Shown: in pieces, positions 38,208-48,033 of the stretch
How the letters are laid out: each line of letters starts with the position of its first letter
Position numbering within the stretch: the stretch's first letter is position 1
Assembly (NCBI RefSeq): GCF_039962115.1
Contig: NZ_JAMPKJ010000033.1
Coordinates: forward strand, 1 to 63,922
Reading direction: 5' to 3'
DNA length: 63,922 nt
DNA from: Funiculus sociatus GB2-C1
GTDB lineage: Bacteria; Cyanobacteriota; Cyanobacteriia; Cyanobacteriales; FACHB-T130
Translations under genes and position numbers: made by a program
Notes under the pieces: generated by a model
What the model was told of the DNA's origin: nothing
Seen by the model: the letters and a program-made list of their open reading frames with translations, nothing else
Database searches by the model: none

Positions 38208-39896
38208 TCACTTTTCTTTTCCTGTACCGGAAATATACCAGGTTAAGAGTCCTCCTGCGATCGCGATCGCCGCTAAACCCAGAAAAACTGTCTGTAAACC
38301 CAAAATCGTCTCAGCAACGCCCGCCAAAGCTAAAGGTAACGTCAGAGCAATATTAATCACATTGTTCTGTAACCCAAACACCTTACCCCGCATTTGGTCG
38401 GGGGTTTCTGCCTGGATGGTGGTCTGCATCGGGATAGCCACCATTGCCCCAAAAAGACCCAGAAGCATTGTCAAAAGTAAGGCAATCCAAAGCTGTTGCG
38501 TAAATATAGCCAAACCTACTAGAGATGCTGCCACTCCCAGAGAACCATAAAGATTCAGCCGACGATGGGAAAAATGCTGTCCCATCTGTCCGAGAATAGT
38601 CGCTCCGCCAGCCATGCCAACCCCGCCAGCGGCTAGTAAAAAGCCAAACTGGGAGGACTTCAGACCGGGGATAACCTCTGCCATTCGCACAGCCAGCACC
38701 GACAGAGCGGCAAAAATAGAAAACAAAATCACCAGCTGAATTAAAGCACTGCGGACGCGCTCATGTTCTTTCAGGTAAAGCAGTCCATCGCGCAAATCTT
38801 CCCAAACGTGGGGGAATTCGTGGTCGGGGGATTTAGTTTTTTCACCAGTGCGAAGAAACAGCAAGAGCAACCCCGCGATCGCATAACAGCCTCCTACGGC
38901 AATTTCCTTACCAATGTCAAGTCCCCCGCCAAGCGATCGCGCCACAGTATCGGCAAATCCCAACAGTGGCTCGCCCACCGCAAACCCCACAATCACCGAT
39001 GCCATCATCGTCATCGTGTAAAGAGAGTTTGCCGACAACAGGCGATGACGCTCAACAATCAACGGCATCACTGACTGCTCTGCTGGTGCAAAAAACTGTG
39101 TCAGCGTCGAAACCAAGAAAGTTAACCCCAATAAAATATAGAATCCTACTGGCAGCCCTGCGACTAGCCCCCAATCCTTGCTGATCCACAGCAAAGGCGG
39201 CATAGCCAAAACCAGCGCCCCCCGCAGCAGATTTGTGGCGACTAGCACCCCCTTCTTCGACCACCGATCTACAAACACACCTGCAACTGAACCAAACAGC
39301 ACAGCAGGAATGGTAAAGGCAATCATAATCGCCGATACCCAGCCACTGATCGTCTGACCCGCCGCCTGAAACTGACTAGCAACCAGCGCAATCACCAGCA
39401 CCAGATACACCTTATCTGCCATCTGCGAGAAAACTTGACCGCTCCAGAGCGCCAAGAAATTGCGGTTTCTCAGAACAGGCACAAATCCTCGATCTGCATC
39501 TGCGTCAGCCTCATCAGCATCAACCTTAGACAATGCAGGGTTGTGCCAATCTCCATTAGAGCCATTGGATTGTGCATCTATCTCTGGAACTAAACCGTCA
39601 TCAACGGTAGATTGGGGAAAAGAAACCTCTGGGCTAGAGACGCGATTAAGCGCGTCTCTACTGTTGTCAGGGTCATGAGGGGGTGTCAGGCGATCGTCAG
39701 ACAAGGGGCGCGATGTAGTAGGTGTTGATGATGCAGTCAAACCCCGGCTGGATGGCTCCGTTCCAGGGACAGGAAGTTTAGAAGATCGAGGAAATGTGGG
39801 TTCCCCCGTTCGTCGTTCATTGTCCTCTGTCCTCTGTCTGGACAAACTTAGGGACAGACTTTTGGCTTGCAAATCAGAATCATAACGTTGAATCAT
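38208..39896 (-). CDS. MFS transporter with low-complexity N-terminal extension
   Basis: 562 residues if it starts at ATG 39896. From about residue 138 (FVPVLRNRNFLALWSGQVFSQMADKVY) it is a typical MFS permease of about 12 helices, with the loop DRWSKKGVL after TM2, similar to enterobactin-exporter-like transporters. The first 135 residues are Ser/Pro/Asp-rich and look like translated spacer DNA: they include GGACAGAGGACA-type repeats and a palindrome coding for RDALNRVSS. The true start may be a GTG or TTG close to residue 122-139. Substrate unknown. Confidence 0.82.
   Translation of the reverse strand: MIQRYDSDLQAKSLSLSLSRQRTEDNERRTGEPTFPRSSKLPVPGTEPSSRGLTASSTPTTSRPLSDDRLTPPHDPDNSRDALNRVSSPEVSFPQSTVDDGLVPEIDAQSNGSNGDWHNPALSKVDADEADADADRGFVPVLRNRNFLALWSGQVFSQMADKVYLVLVIALVASQFQAAGQTISGWVSAIMIAFTIPAVLFGSVAGVFVDRWSKKGVLVATNLLRGALVLAMPPLLWISKDWGLVAGLPVGFYILLGLTFLVSTLTQFFAPAEQSVMPLIVERHRLLSANSLYTMTMMASVIVGFAVGEPLLGFADTVARSLGGGLDIGKEIAVGGCYAIAGLLLLFLRTGEKTKSPDHEFPHVWEDLRDGLLYLKEHERVRSALIQLVILFSIFAALSVLAVRMAEVIPGLKSSQFGFLLAAGGVGMAGGATILGQMGQHFSHRRLNLYGSLGVAASLVGLAIFTQQLWIALLLTMLLGLFGAMVAIPMQTTIQAETPDQMRGKVFGLQNNVINIALTLPLALAGVAETILGLQTVFLGLAAIAIAGGLLTWYISGTGKEK
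39635..39660. repeat. GAGACGCG palindromic repeat, copy 3, inside the MFS frame
   Basis: TAGAGACGCG-ATTAAG-CGCGTCTCTA, 10-base perfect arms, at codons 79-88 of the MFS open frame. Same family as 2036-2059 and 2899-2940. Confidence 0.8.
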
Positions 39897-39919
39897 GGTT
39901 TATAAAAATTCGGCTGGGA

Positions 39920-40903
39920 CTAAAAACAAGCATCCATCAAAGCAGCAGAGCGAATTGATCGCCCAAACTGAAACTGGACGTACTGACGTAAAATCTGCTC
40001 TACACCAACCCAAGCTGCATGATAAGAAGGATGATGGGTTAGGGATAAGGGATGAATTGATTCTTCACTCATCGTTGGCGGTTCATCACTACTCGTATCA
40101 ACCTGGGGTAGTTCTGGTTGAGCCAGCTTTTGCAGCAGCGCCAGCTCGACGGCATTCAGTTTAGTGTTCAGTATCAGGGGGGTTTGAGCATGAACAACAG
40201 TTTGGTAGTTACCGCCCTTTTCCTGCGCCACGATACCAGGCATTTGTGGCGAGACGGTGTTTTTTAGTGCTAGATTTCCCCTAGTCCTTTGAGTAGCGAT
40301 CGCCCGCGCTTCTGCTTGCAGACGTTCCAAGGCTGGTAAACTCACCGTTCCCCCAGCAGCAGCACTAAAGCCAACCCGCCAGTCTGGATCGTTAAATTGC
40401 GGCAGCAGTGGTTGTCGCGTCACGCAACATTCTTGAACTTCCGGCGCAACGCCAGCCAAAGCCATCAAATGAAAGACACCGTGGGTAAGGTGAGCTAAAA
40501 CTGAGGCAGTGTCGGGAGATGGCAACTGCTCCAAGCGGCGTAGATGTTCATTTAGTAGCTCATACAGTTCCTCCTGCGGCTGATCGCTCAATGCCTGACA
40601 CAGAACTAATTCCGCAAGATATTGGCTGGCTGTCAGTTTCCTCAAGTCCTGACTTAAGCCGGGGTAAGATTCTATAGTTTCTGCCTGAGTTATTTTATCG
40701 AGCGATCGCCCTTTAGCAATCAGTAGCTCATTCACCACAAACAGCCCACTCCTACCACCCATCTTTGAGTGGTGTTTGCGTGCGCCGGGAGCCACAGCCC
40801 GAATTAAGCCAAATTCCCGCGTCAAAATCGTCAGCAGTCGGTCTGACTCGCCTAACGGCATACCCTTAAGATTAATTCCTGTTACTTTGTAGGTTCGGCT
40901 CAT
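39920..40903 (-). CDS. recO: DNA repair protein RecO
   Basis: 327 residues. With RecF and RecR it loads RecA on gapped DNA. The N-terminal OB-fold starts [25 protein letters not shown]; then [12 protein letters not shown] and a helical C-terminal part. The family usually has 240-300 residues; the excess is a variable insert at about 235-285 ([19 protein letters not shown]). It lies downstream of deoC. Confidence 0.93.
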   Translation of the reverse strand: MSRTYKVTGINLKGMPLGESDRLLTILTREFGLIRAVAPGARKHHSKMGGRSGLFVVNELLIAKGRSLDKITQAETIESYPGLSQDLRKLTASQYLAELVLCQALSDQPQEELYELLNEHLRRLEQLPSPDTASVLAHLTHGVFHLMALAGVAPEVQECCVTRQPLLPQFNDPDWRVGFSAAAGGTVSLPALERLQAEARAIATQRTRGNLALKNTVSPQMPGIVAQEKGGNYQTVVHAQTPLILNTKLNAVELALLQKLAQPELPQVDTSSDEPPTMSEESIHPLSLTHHPSYHAAWVGVEQILRQYVQFQFGRSIRSAALMDACF

Positions 40904-40989
40904 TAGCTTAAGTTTTGAGTTTTGAATTTTGAGTTCTGAGTTACAGGAATTTTTAAACTCAGCACTCAGCCCTCAGCCCTCACCACTCC

Positions 40990-41670
40990 TCAGTCTTCTT
41001 TTTCCAGCGTATCGCGCTGACGGATCAAATCGGGGCCGCGAGACGTTCCTAACCGCGTAGCTCCTGCCACGATTAACTCTATGGCTTGCTCAACGGTACG
41101 GATTCCCCCCGATGCCTTAATGCCTACCTGCTCCCGCGCCAGCTGCTTCAGAAGGCGGATATCCGCCACTGTGGCACCCCCCTGCCAGCCCGTGCTGGTT
41201 TTTAAGAATGCCACTCCTGCATCCATACATATTTCAGCTGCCACCTTCTTTTCTGCATCTGTCAGCAGGGCAGTTTCCAAAATTGCCTTCACAGTCTGCC
41301 CAGTTTCGTCGCAAATCTGGGCAATTTCTCGATGCAGCTCCTCGGTTTTTCCAGCTTTCAACAAACCCAGGTTGATCACGACATCTAACTCAGTAGCTCC
41401 ATTTTCTACTGCCTCTTGAGCTTCATATAGTTTCGTCCCCACTGTCGTCGCCCCAGTGGGAAAGCCAATTACAGTACACACTTTGGGATTCTTTCCGTGC
41501 AGCAAATCAGCTGCTTGCCGCACGTATGCGGGATACACGCACACCGCCGCAAAATTAAACCTATATGCTTCTTCGCACCACCGCACCACTTGCTCGCTTG
41601 TAGCTGTGGGATTTAGCAGCGCATGATCGATAAACCCCGCAATATCAATATCAGGCTGATTTGCAGCCAT
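40990..41670 (-). CDS. deoC: deoxyribose-phosphate aldolase
   Basis: 226 residues; cleaves 2-deoxyribose-5-phosphate to glyceraldehyde-3-phosphate and acetaldehyde. [30 protein letters not shown], the Schiff-base Lys in AFLKTSTGW, and [11 protein letters not shown] are conserved. ATG 41670 with GGGGAGAAACG upstream is preferred over GTG 41685, whose first codons contain that ribosome binding site. Confidence 0.95.
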   Translation of the reverse strand: MAANQPDIDIAGFIDHALLNPTATSEQVVRWCEEAYRFNFAAVCVYPAYVRQAADLLHGKNPKVCTVIGFPTGATTVGTKLYEAQEAVENGATELDVVINLGLLKAGKTEELHREIAQICDETGQTVKAILETALLTDAEKKVAAEICMDAGVAFLKTSTGWQGGATVADIRLLKQLAREQVGIKASGGIRTVEQAIELIVAGATRLGTSRGPDLIRQRDTLEKED

Positions 41671-41906
41671 CGTTTCTCCCCTCACTCACCTACTGTTAAG
41701 TTTTATCAGAATTTAAGAAAAATTACTTAAACCCAACCGGAATAACTTCTACCTGGTCTGTAGACACCGTATACATCTAAAGATAGAGAACCGCTCTTAT
41801 TTAGCCCGCCACAGGTTTTCATGGCATTTTCAAAAACTGTGCTGATTAAGGCGTATCTAAAACCTTCTCAAAACCCACCTAGCTACAAGGAGTAAAAATA
41901 AATAAA

Positions 41907-42644
41907 ATGGCAAAAAAAGACATAACGTTAACGTGGATAGGCTGCATATTTAGTATTACCGGAATCGGAATGCTTATCGGGAGTTTTTTATCTTATAATT
42001 CTACCCATAATTTTATTAAAAATTCATCCTCTACCATAGCCACTGTAACCGAACTTAGACTTCACACTTCTAGCAGTTCCAGCAGTAGCAAATCCAGTAC
42101 CTATTACCCGATAGTAAAATTCAAAACTCAGAAGGGGGAAACCGTAGAGTTTCAATCAAGCGTTGGCACTTATCCACCAAGTTTTCGTGTAGGCGAAACG
42201 GTTTCTGTTCTCTACGATGCCAACAATCCCGCCGAAGCAGAAATAAACTCTTTTTGGCAACTTTGGTTTACTGCTATCTTTTTATTGGCAATGGGAGGGC
42301 TTTTTGCCGGAATAGGCTTGAGTTTACTCGCTGGCCCTTTAGCATTTAGATTGTTATCAAATAAAAATGCTGCAAAGCTGCAAGCTAATGGCAAAAAGAT
42401 AGTAACTAAATTCACTGGAGTGGAATTAAATACATTTTTAACAGTCAACGGTTCCTCTCCTTACCAGATAACTTCCCAATGGTTTGACCCGGAGACTAAT
42501 CAAGTTTACGTTTTTCACAGTGAAAATATTTGGTTTGATCCGGAAGAATTTATCAAATATGAAACAATAGATGTATATGTAGACCCCAACGATATGAAAA
42601 AATATCACATGGATATATCGTTTTTACCAAAATTGGCGAATTAA
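41907..42644 (+). CDS. DUF3592 membrane protein
   Basis: 245 residues. Membrane helices at about 6-26 (LTWIGCIFSITGIGMLIGSFL) and 119-147 (LWFTAIFLLAMGGLFAGIGLSLL) enclose a Ser-rich, beta-type domain with YYPIVKFKTQKGETVEFQSSVG and VGETVSVLYDANNPAEAEI, which is the DUF3592 pattern. A second small domain follows. Function is unknown. It is alone between deoC and the metal transporter. Confidence 0.78.
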   Translation: MAKKDITLTWIGCIFSITGIGMLIGSFLSYNSTHNFIKNSSSTIATVTELRLHTSSSSSSSKSSTYYPIVKFKTQKGETVEFQSSVGTYPPSFRVGETVSVLYDANNPAEAEINSFWQLWFTAIFLLAMGGLFAGIGLSLLAGPLAFRLLSNKNAAKLQANGKKIVTKFTGVELNTFLTVNGSSPYQITSQWFDPETNQVYVFHSENIWFDPEEFIKYETIDVYVDPNDMKKYHMDISFLPKLAN

Positions 42645-42898
42645 AATTTCCCCTGGGAAATTTGATTCCGCTTCTCGCATCCTTAAGCATCCGCCCCCGG
42701 CTTTGGCAACCCCTCAGACAGAAGCTCTTTTAATAATGAAAATTGGTTGAATCTCCGGCTGAGACATGGCAAGATTTAGTAACCATGTGATGAAGTTACC
42801 ACAGCCATACAATGATTCAATAACTCTGTTCTAAATGCCACCATAACTCGGATATTTAAGTCTATCGGTGACAAGTGCGGCAGATATTTGAAAGCGCT

Positions 42899-42928
42899 TG
42901 TAGGTTAGGTTGAGAAACCCAACCTACA
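42899..42928. repeat. TGTAGGTT inverted repeat, short copy
   Basis: TGTAGGTTAGGTT-GAGA-AACCCAACCTACA, nearly perfect; same ends as the 82-bp element at 31215-31296. It sits 15 bp past the metal-binding lipoprotein stop and can serve as its terminator. Confidence 0.7.
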
Positions 42929-42943
42929 ATGATTCTTAACTAT

Positions 42944-43966
42944 TCACTTTTTTTCCCTGCCACTAACCTCAAATGGCGTGTACCTTCCTCCCAAAGCTTC
43001 TACAATGGTGCGGGTATTAGCAACCATCATGTTTATGTAAGAATCAGCGTCACTTCCAGCGGCACCAATCGAGTCAGAATATAGTTGACGCGGTGCTAAT
43101 TTTATGCCTGATTCTTGCGCTACAGTAGTAATCAAAGCTGGGTTAATTGTTGTTTCTGCAAAAATTGCAGAAACACCAGCTACTTTAACAGATTCTACCA
43201 ATTTTCGTACTGTTTGAGCGCTAGGTTGTTCTTCCGTACTGATGCCAATCAAAGTACCAGCAACTGGGATTCCATAACCACGGCCATAATATTGAAAAGC
43301 GTCGTGAGTTGTTATTAATTTCCGCTTATTTTCTGGAATGGTTTTAATTTCCTGGATAATCCAGCTATCAAGTTGTTTTAACTCAGCAGTGAGTAATTCT
43401 GCATTTTGAGTAAATTTCTCTTTGTCTTCTGGTGATACTTCAATTAACGCATCGCGAATGGCATTAACCATTTGGATCGCGTTATCAGCATCTCCCCAAA
43501 CATGGGGATCTGGCACTACTTCTCCTTTACCTTTATCCAGTTGCAAAGACTTTACCACTTCCCCTACAGCCACTTTCCGAGCTTTGCCGCCAGAGGCGTT
43601 CATCAGCTTAATCAACCCTGGTTCTAAGTTGTAGCCGTTATACAAAATCAGGTTTGCTTTCTCTAAAGCCTGAGAGTCTTGTGGCACTGGTTCGTAAACG
43701 TGGGGATCTGTTCCTGGCTTGAGAATGCCCTTAAGCTGAATCTCTTCTCCTCCCACCCGTTCAGTTAAGTCTTCGATGATGGTGCTGGTGGCAACTACGT
43801 TGGGTTTGCTGTCTGCGGCTGGATTGGTACTTTCTGAGGAGGGCTGATTACAACTGAATAGGGCAAAAGGTAGAAGCAGCCCCAGTCCTAACCAGGTAAG
43901 GTGAGCAAAAGAAAGAATTTTTGGCTTTCTCTTATTTCTTTTTTTCTTTTTTAGGTTTTCTTCCAT
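42944..43966 (-). CDS. metal ABC transporter substrate-binding lipoprotein (Mn/Zn family)
   Basis: 340 residues from ATG 43966 (GTG 43990 also possible). A basic start is followed by a hydrophobic stretch and lipobox LFSC with Cys at about 39, so it is a lipoprotein. Cluster A-I binding fold: His in PGTDPHVYEPV, His in PDPHVWGD, Glu in IFAETTINPALI and Asp in LYSDSIG are the likely metal ligands. There is no His-rich loop, which favours Mn2+ (MntC-like) or Fe over Zn2+ (ZnuA); this is inference. It is divergent from its ATPase and permease genes. Confidence 0.88.
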   Translation of the reverse strand: MEENLKKKKRNKRKPKILSFAHLTWLGLGLLLPFALFSCNQPSSESTNPAADSKPNVVATSTIIEDLTERVGGEEIQLKGILKPGTDPHVYEPVPQDSQALEKANLILYNGYNLEPGLIKLMNASGGKARKVAVGEVVKSLQLDKGKGEVVPDPHVWGDADNAIQMVNAIRDALIEVSPEDKEKFTQNAELLTAELKQLDSWIIQEIKTIPENKRKLITTHDAFQYYGRGYGIPVAGTLIGISTEEQPSAQTVRKLVESVKVAGVSAIFAETTINPALITTVAQESGIKLAPRQLYSDSIGAAGSDADSYINMMVANTRTIVEALGGRYTPFEVSGREKK

Positions 43967-44007
43967 CTTTCTACTGTGAAGGTGCTGCACAATTAATCTT
44001 GCCTATC

Positions 44008-44062
44008 TTTTAGATTATTTCCATTTATAGATGTTTTCATAATCCTTTCATTTTTAGATTAT
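44008..44062. promoter_or_regulatory. direct repeat TTTTAGATTAT in the metal-transport divergon
   Basis: The 11-mer TTTTAGATTAT occurs at 44008-44018 and again at 44052-44062, in the 126-bp AT-rich region between the divergent transport genes. It may be a pair of sites for a metal-responsive regulator; I cannot name which. Confidence 0.45.
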
Positions 44063-44092
44063 GCTCAAGGAAAGCAAGATCGAACCACACTA

Positions 44093-44902
44093 ATGAGTAC
44101 CGTCACTTTTTCACCTGATGCGGATTGGACAAAAATGGTATGCCATCTGAGAGATGTGCCTGTGGCGGCGACAGGTGCAACAAGCATTAACGTCAGCCAC
44201 TTGGGAGTTCAGTACCGCACGGTAGAGGCGCTGCGAGATGTCAGTTTTGCGGTGAAATCGGGGCGACTGACGGGAATTATTGGACCCAATGGTGCTGGTA
44301 AAAGTACGCTGATGAAGGCGATGTTGGGGTTGATTCCGGCTGCTGCTGGCAGTGTACTGTATAACGAGCGCCCGTTGATGGAGCAAAGGGAACTGGTTGC
44401 TTATGTGCCGCAGCGATCGCAAATAGACTGGACTTACCCCGCTACTGTCTGGGATGCGGTAATGATGGGTAGGGTGAAGAAAACTGGCTGGTTTCGTCGC
44501 TTCTCAAACGTTAGCAGACGAGTAGCGGCAGATGCTATCGAGCGTGTGGGGATGAGCGCTTATCGTGATCGCCCGATTGGGCAACTTTCAGGCGGACAAC
44601 AGCAACGGGTATTTTTAGCCAGAGCGATCGCTCAGCAAGCGGAGATTTTCTGTTTTGATGAGCCGTTTGCGGGAATCGATCAGAAAACTCAGTCAATTAT
44701 TTTTGACATCTTCCACGAACTCGCCGACGCCAATAAAACTGTTCTAGTCGTCAACCACGACTTAGGGGAATCTATCACCCACTTTGATGATTTGATTTTA
44801 CTAAATACTGATTTAATTGCCAGTGGTTCGCGCCAAGAGGTGCTAAGTCAGGAAAACCTTTACCGCGCCTATGGGGGCAAGGTTGCATTTTTTGCAGCTT
44901 AG
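44093..44902 (+). CDS. metal ABC transporter ATP-binding protein
   Basis: 269 residues. Walker A GPNGAGKST, signature LSGGQQQR, Walker B IFCFDEPFAGID, switch His in VVNHDLGES. The DEPFAGID form is typical of Mn/Zn uptake ATPases. The first 30 residues are an extension before the cassette core (INVSHLGVQYRTVEALRDV). It works with the permease 75 bp downstream and the lipoprotein encoded divergently. Confidence 0.93.
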   Translation: MSTVTFSPDADWTKMVCHLRDVPVAATGATSINVSHLGVQYRTVEALRDVSFAVKSGRLTGIIGPNGAGKSTLMKAMLGLIPAAAGSVLYNERPLMEQRELVAYVPQRSQIDWTYPATVWDAVMMGRVKKTGWFRRFSNVSRRVAADAIERVGMSAYRDRPIGQLSGGQQQRVFLARAIAQQAEIFCFDEPFAGIDQKTQSIIFDIFHELADANKTVLVVNHDLGESITHFDDLILLNTDLIASGSRQEVLSQENLYRAYGGKVAFFAA

Positions 44903-44906
44903 AAAA

Positions 44907-44948
44907 TTAGAAGCTAAGAGTTATTAACTCATCACTCCTAGCTTCTAA
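44907..44948. repeat. inverted repeat between the ATPase and permease genes
   Basis: TTAGAAGCTA (44907-44916) and TAGCTTCTAA (44939-44948), a 10-bp stem just after the ATPase stop. No T run; it may protect or process the upstream message. Confidence 0.55.
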
Positions 44949-44977
44949 ATATTTCCAATTACCAAAATAAAATTATT

Positions 44978-45874
44978 ATGCTAGAAGTGTTAATTGAGCC
45001 GTTGCAGTATGGTTTCATGCAGCGATCGCTTGTAATTGCCATTCTTGTCGGCCTTTTGTGTGCTGTCGTGGGTAGCTACCTAATGGTGCAGCGATTGGCT
45101 TTGCTGGGAGATGCCATTAGTCACTCGGTATTGCCTGGGTTAGCGATCGCTTTTATGGTGGGAGCGAATATCTTTGTTGGAGCCTTTATTGCCGGAGTCT
45201 TGAGTACAATGGCGATCGCTTGGATTCGGACGCGATCGCCTATTAAAGAAGATGCGGCAATGGGTATAGTTTTTTCCGCCTTCTTTGCCTTTGGTATTAC
45301 CTTAATTACTCTAATCCAAAAAGACAACAAAATCGACCTCAACCACTTCTTATTTGGCAATATTTTAGGTGTCACCATTCAAGAAGTCCGAGACACAGCT
45401 ATCATCGCCGCAATTGTATTAATAATTGTTGTACTGCTGTATAAAGAATTATTGTTCTATACCTTCGATCCCCTCGGAGCGCAGGCAGTTGGATTACCTA
45501 CCAATCTGCTAAACTTTGGGCTGATGCTGCTAATTGCTCTAACGATTGTTGCCAGCATGAAAGCCGTGGGAGTAATCTTAGTTTTATCTCTACTAATCAC
45601 GCCGGGAGCAACCGCATATTTATTAGTTAAACGGCTGCACAATGTGATGATTTTGGGGGCGGTAATTGGCATTATTTCCAGTATTAGCGGGATGTATCTC
45701 AGCTACTTTTTTAATCTGCCTTCTGGCCCCGCAATTGTATTAGTTGTATCGGGATTATTTGTAATAGCATTATTATTCAGCCCCAGCTACGGGATATTTA
45801 CCAACAAAAAGTCAGATTCGGGGCAATTATTTCCTGTCTTGCAGGAGTTGAAACAGCTGATGCGATCGCGCTAA
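44978..45874 (+). CDS. metal ABC transporter permease
   Basis: 298 residues with eight or nine hydrophobic helices, ABC-3 family. QRSLVIAILVGLLCAVVGSYLMVQRLALLGDAISHSVLPG is the family's start, here seen in pieces; GVILVLSLLITPGATAYLL is also diagnostic. It forms the inner-membrane channel for Mn2+ (or Zn2+). Confidence 0.93.
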   Translation: MLEVLIEPLQYGFMQRSLVIAILVGLLCAVVGSYLMVQRLALLGDAISHSVLPGLAIAFMVGANIFVGAFIAGVLSTMAIAWIRTRSPIKEDAAMGIVFSAFFAFGITLITLIQKDNKIDLNHFLFGNILGVTIQEVRDTAIIAAIVLIIVVLLYKELLFYTFDPLGAQAVGLPTNLLNFGLMLLIALTIVASMKAVGVILVLSLLITPGATAYLLVKRLHNVMILGAVIGIISSISGMYLSYFFNLPSGPAIVLVVSGLFVIALLFSPSYGIFTNKKSDSGQLFPVLQELKQLMRSR

Positions 45875-45954
45875 AAAATCGCCCTAAAAGTTATTTCTAA
45901 AACTTCAACTGTCTAGGCTTATGATTAAAAAAGTCTGAATTTAGGAACTCTGGC

Positions 45955-46929
45955 ATGATTCGCGCTTTTTTCCGAGCCGCTAAAGTTGACAATGCCAAAC
46001 CGCCCTACGACACAATTCATCTCAAGGTACTATATCCCGCCAAGATGTCGGGAAGCCAACAGCAACTAGCTCAAGGCATTGTGCCAGCAGACTCAGACAA
46101 AGCTCCGTTTCCGGTGGTAATTTTCTTTAGTGGGATTAACTGCACGAGCCAAATGTACCAGTGGCTAGCAGTTCAACTTGCCCAGCGGGGAATGGTGGTA
46201 GTTACATTTGACTGGGTTGCCGAAAATTTACCAGGGATATTCAGCCTCACTCCAGGTGTTGACATTGCAATGTGGACACCCGATAAATACGGCACTGGCT
46301 CCACTGCTTCGGCTTTACCAACACTGCTAGGCGAACTTGAAAGCCTCCAGTCGGAGGGAGTGCTGGCGGGAATGCTGAACTTACAACAAATTATTTTGGG
46401 CGGACACTCCGCAGGTGGCAGAATTGCCCTAGAAAATGCCGAACCACGCTTTTTTCCACAAGTCGCGGCGGCTTTTGCCTACGGCGCTCACAATGCCGCC
46501 CCGATAATGCTAGGATTTGCACCAGAAACAATATTGCCGCTGCCCTCATCGCTGCCTCTGTTGCTCATAGGTGGCACCAAGGACGGGGTAATTGCGACCA
46601 GCAGTGGACAGTATGGACTCAGTAGCGACGCTACTACAGCAGTTGTCCGCACCTTCCACGAGGCAATAACCGGCGGGCGAGATGACACCTATCTGCTAAT
46701 TCTGGAAGGGGCAAATCACTTTTCCATTGCTTATCCGCCAGATATTACCACTGCTTCACCTTTTGACTTACCAGCTACTCAACCGGAAGAGGCAATACGT
46801 TCTCTAGTGGGTGAAACGATTGGTTTGTTTATTGATGCTCATGTACGTCACAAACCAGACGCATCGCAGGGGCTTGAGAGTTTGCTATTGGGTGCTAATC
46901 CAACGATCGCATTGTTGGCGCGAAAGTGA
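45955..46929 (+). CDS. alpha/beta hydrolase, chlorophyllase-like
   Basis: 324 residues. The nucleophile elbow GGHSAGG (about 144-150) has Ser in GxSxG form; VVIFFSGINCTSQMYQWLA and the late GANHFSIAYP supply the oxyanion and His regions. The overall form resembles chlorophyllase/dienelactone-hydrolase relatives. No clear signal peptide. Substrate unknown. ATG 45955. Confidence 0.78.
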   Translation: MIRAFFRAAKVDNAKPPYDTIHLKVLYPAKMSGSQQQLAQGIVPADSDKAPFPVVIFFSGINCTSQMYQWLAVQLAQRGMVVVTFDWVAENLPGIFSLTPGVDIAMWTPDKYGTGSTASALPTLLGELESLQSEGVLAGMLNLQQIILGGHSAGGRIALENAEPRFFPQVAAAFAYGAHNAAPIMLGFAPETILPLPSSLPLLLIGGTKDGVIATSSGQYGLSSDATTAVVRTFHEAITGGRDDTYLLILEGANHFSIAYPPDITTASPFDLPATQPEEAIRSLVGETIGLFIDAHVRHKPDASQGLESLLLGANPTIALLARK

Positions 46930-47339
46930 GCAGGGGTGATGGTACCGAAGATGCGATCGCTCGTGACGGTAGGCTACAGTAAGCTGATACCTGATTGCTT
47001 CTTTGTTAAGTAGACTCCTGAATTCAGAAAAACTCAGCACTGATGTTAAAGATAGTCCTCTACAGGGGAATACTTACAAAGGAGGATGTCAGGAAGTTTC
47101 TCTAGAAGCAGTATGCCGCCCAAGCTATGTGATAACTACGAGAATCCATTGCCTCTATTGGCGGAGATTCTAACATAGGTTAGCGATGACGAAGACTAAA
47201 GGTTTCTCCGCTTAAACCTGACGTGAAACTAGAATATGGGCTGAATTTTTCCATATGTTTTCTTCCTGAATTGATGCTGGATAGTCCATAGTCTGTTTAA
47301 ATGAACAATAGGCAGTTTTCTCAATAACAAGGTCTAATT
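46930..47339. other. 410-bp spacer, no supported gene
   Basis: It contains a 30-codon frame at 47086-47178 whose ATG directly touches AAAGGAGG (spacing too short), and a GGAGATTCTAA...GTTTCTCCGCT weakly paired region. It probably holds the promoter of the signalling cluster. No RNA gene recognised. Confidence 0.45.
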
Positions 47340-47945
47340 ATGAATGAAATTACCAAAGATGAAATGCGTGAAAGACTGGGAAACATAGATCAGATTCGCG
47401 ACATTCTTTTTGGCTCTCATGTTCGAGACTATAGCAAGCGCTTCGAGCATTTAGAGTTGGAATTATCCAACCTAGATCAAGAAATCAATCAGCGCATTGA
47501 TCGGATAAAAGATGCTCTTTCCCTTGAGCTGCAAATAGCAGTTGATTCTCTGGATAAAAAAATCAGAACTTTAAGCCTAAATACCCAAAAAGATAGCGCC
47601 GATCTTCGTCAACATATCGACCGCACCAGCCAAAACATTTCTAACGCATTGGGAACCTTGGATGATGTTGTCGATACCCAGACAAATGCGATTCGACAAG
47701 ATATCTCGCAAACCAGAGAGAAACTCCAAGAAGATATCCGAAGTTTGAAAAAACAAGTTTTTGAAGAAATGGAAAAACGCTTTTCTTCAATGACTGATGT
47801 CAAACTTTCTAAGGATGATATGGCAGAAATAATGTTTGAGTTTGGCATGAGGCTAAAAGGGTCTAACTTAGTGTCTGATTTGTCAGACGACAGTAGCACA
47901 AGTGTAGCTGCCGAGCTTTTGTTACCAGAGTCAGGCAATCATTAG
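47340..47945 (+). CDS. coiled-coil protein, first gene of the OmpA-GTPase module
   Basis: 201 residues. Residues about 35-150 are continuous heptad-rich helix (HLELELSNLDQEINQRIDRI, LDKKIRTLSL, REKLQEDIRSLKKQVFEEME). The ends are globular: MRERLGNIDQIRDILFGSHVRDY at the front and LSKDDMAEIMFEFGMRLKG near residue 155-175, then an acidic Ser-rich tail. No membrane segment. I do not know the family's function. The constant position before the OmpA-type and GTPase genes here suggests a scaffold or adaptor. 88 nt to the next gene. Confidence 0.8.
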   Translation: MNEITKDEMRERLGNIDQIRDILFGSHVRDYSKRFEHLELELSNLDQEINQRIDRIKDALSLELQIAVDSLDKKIRTLSLNTQKDSADLRQHIDRTSQNISNALGTLDDVVDTQTNAIRQDISQTREKLQEDIRSLKKQVFEEMEKRFSSMTDVKLSKDDMAEIMFEFGMRLKGSNLVSDLSDDSSTSVAAELLLPESGNH

Positions 47946-48033
47946 ATAAAATTAAATTCCGGCGCGGAATTAAGGTGTATTGCTTGATTTTTTAGCTTTA
48001 TTAGTTAAAAATTAGAGTAACGGATGGCAGTAC

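Noticed and set aside
39895-40164. 89-residue plus frame overlapping recO
   Set aside because: Antisense to the recO C-terminus and without support.
42944-43990. Calling the metal-binding lipoprotein ZnuA
   Set aside because: It lacks the His-rich loop typical of zinc binders; the metal is left open with Mn favoured.
47086-47178. 30-codon frame after AAAGGAGG
   Set aside because: The ribosome binding site touches the ATG (no spacing), and the peptide is unremarkable; kept only as a note in the spacer entry.
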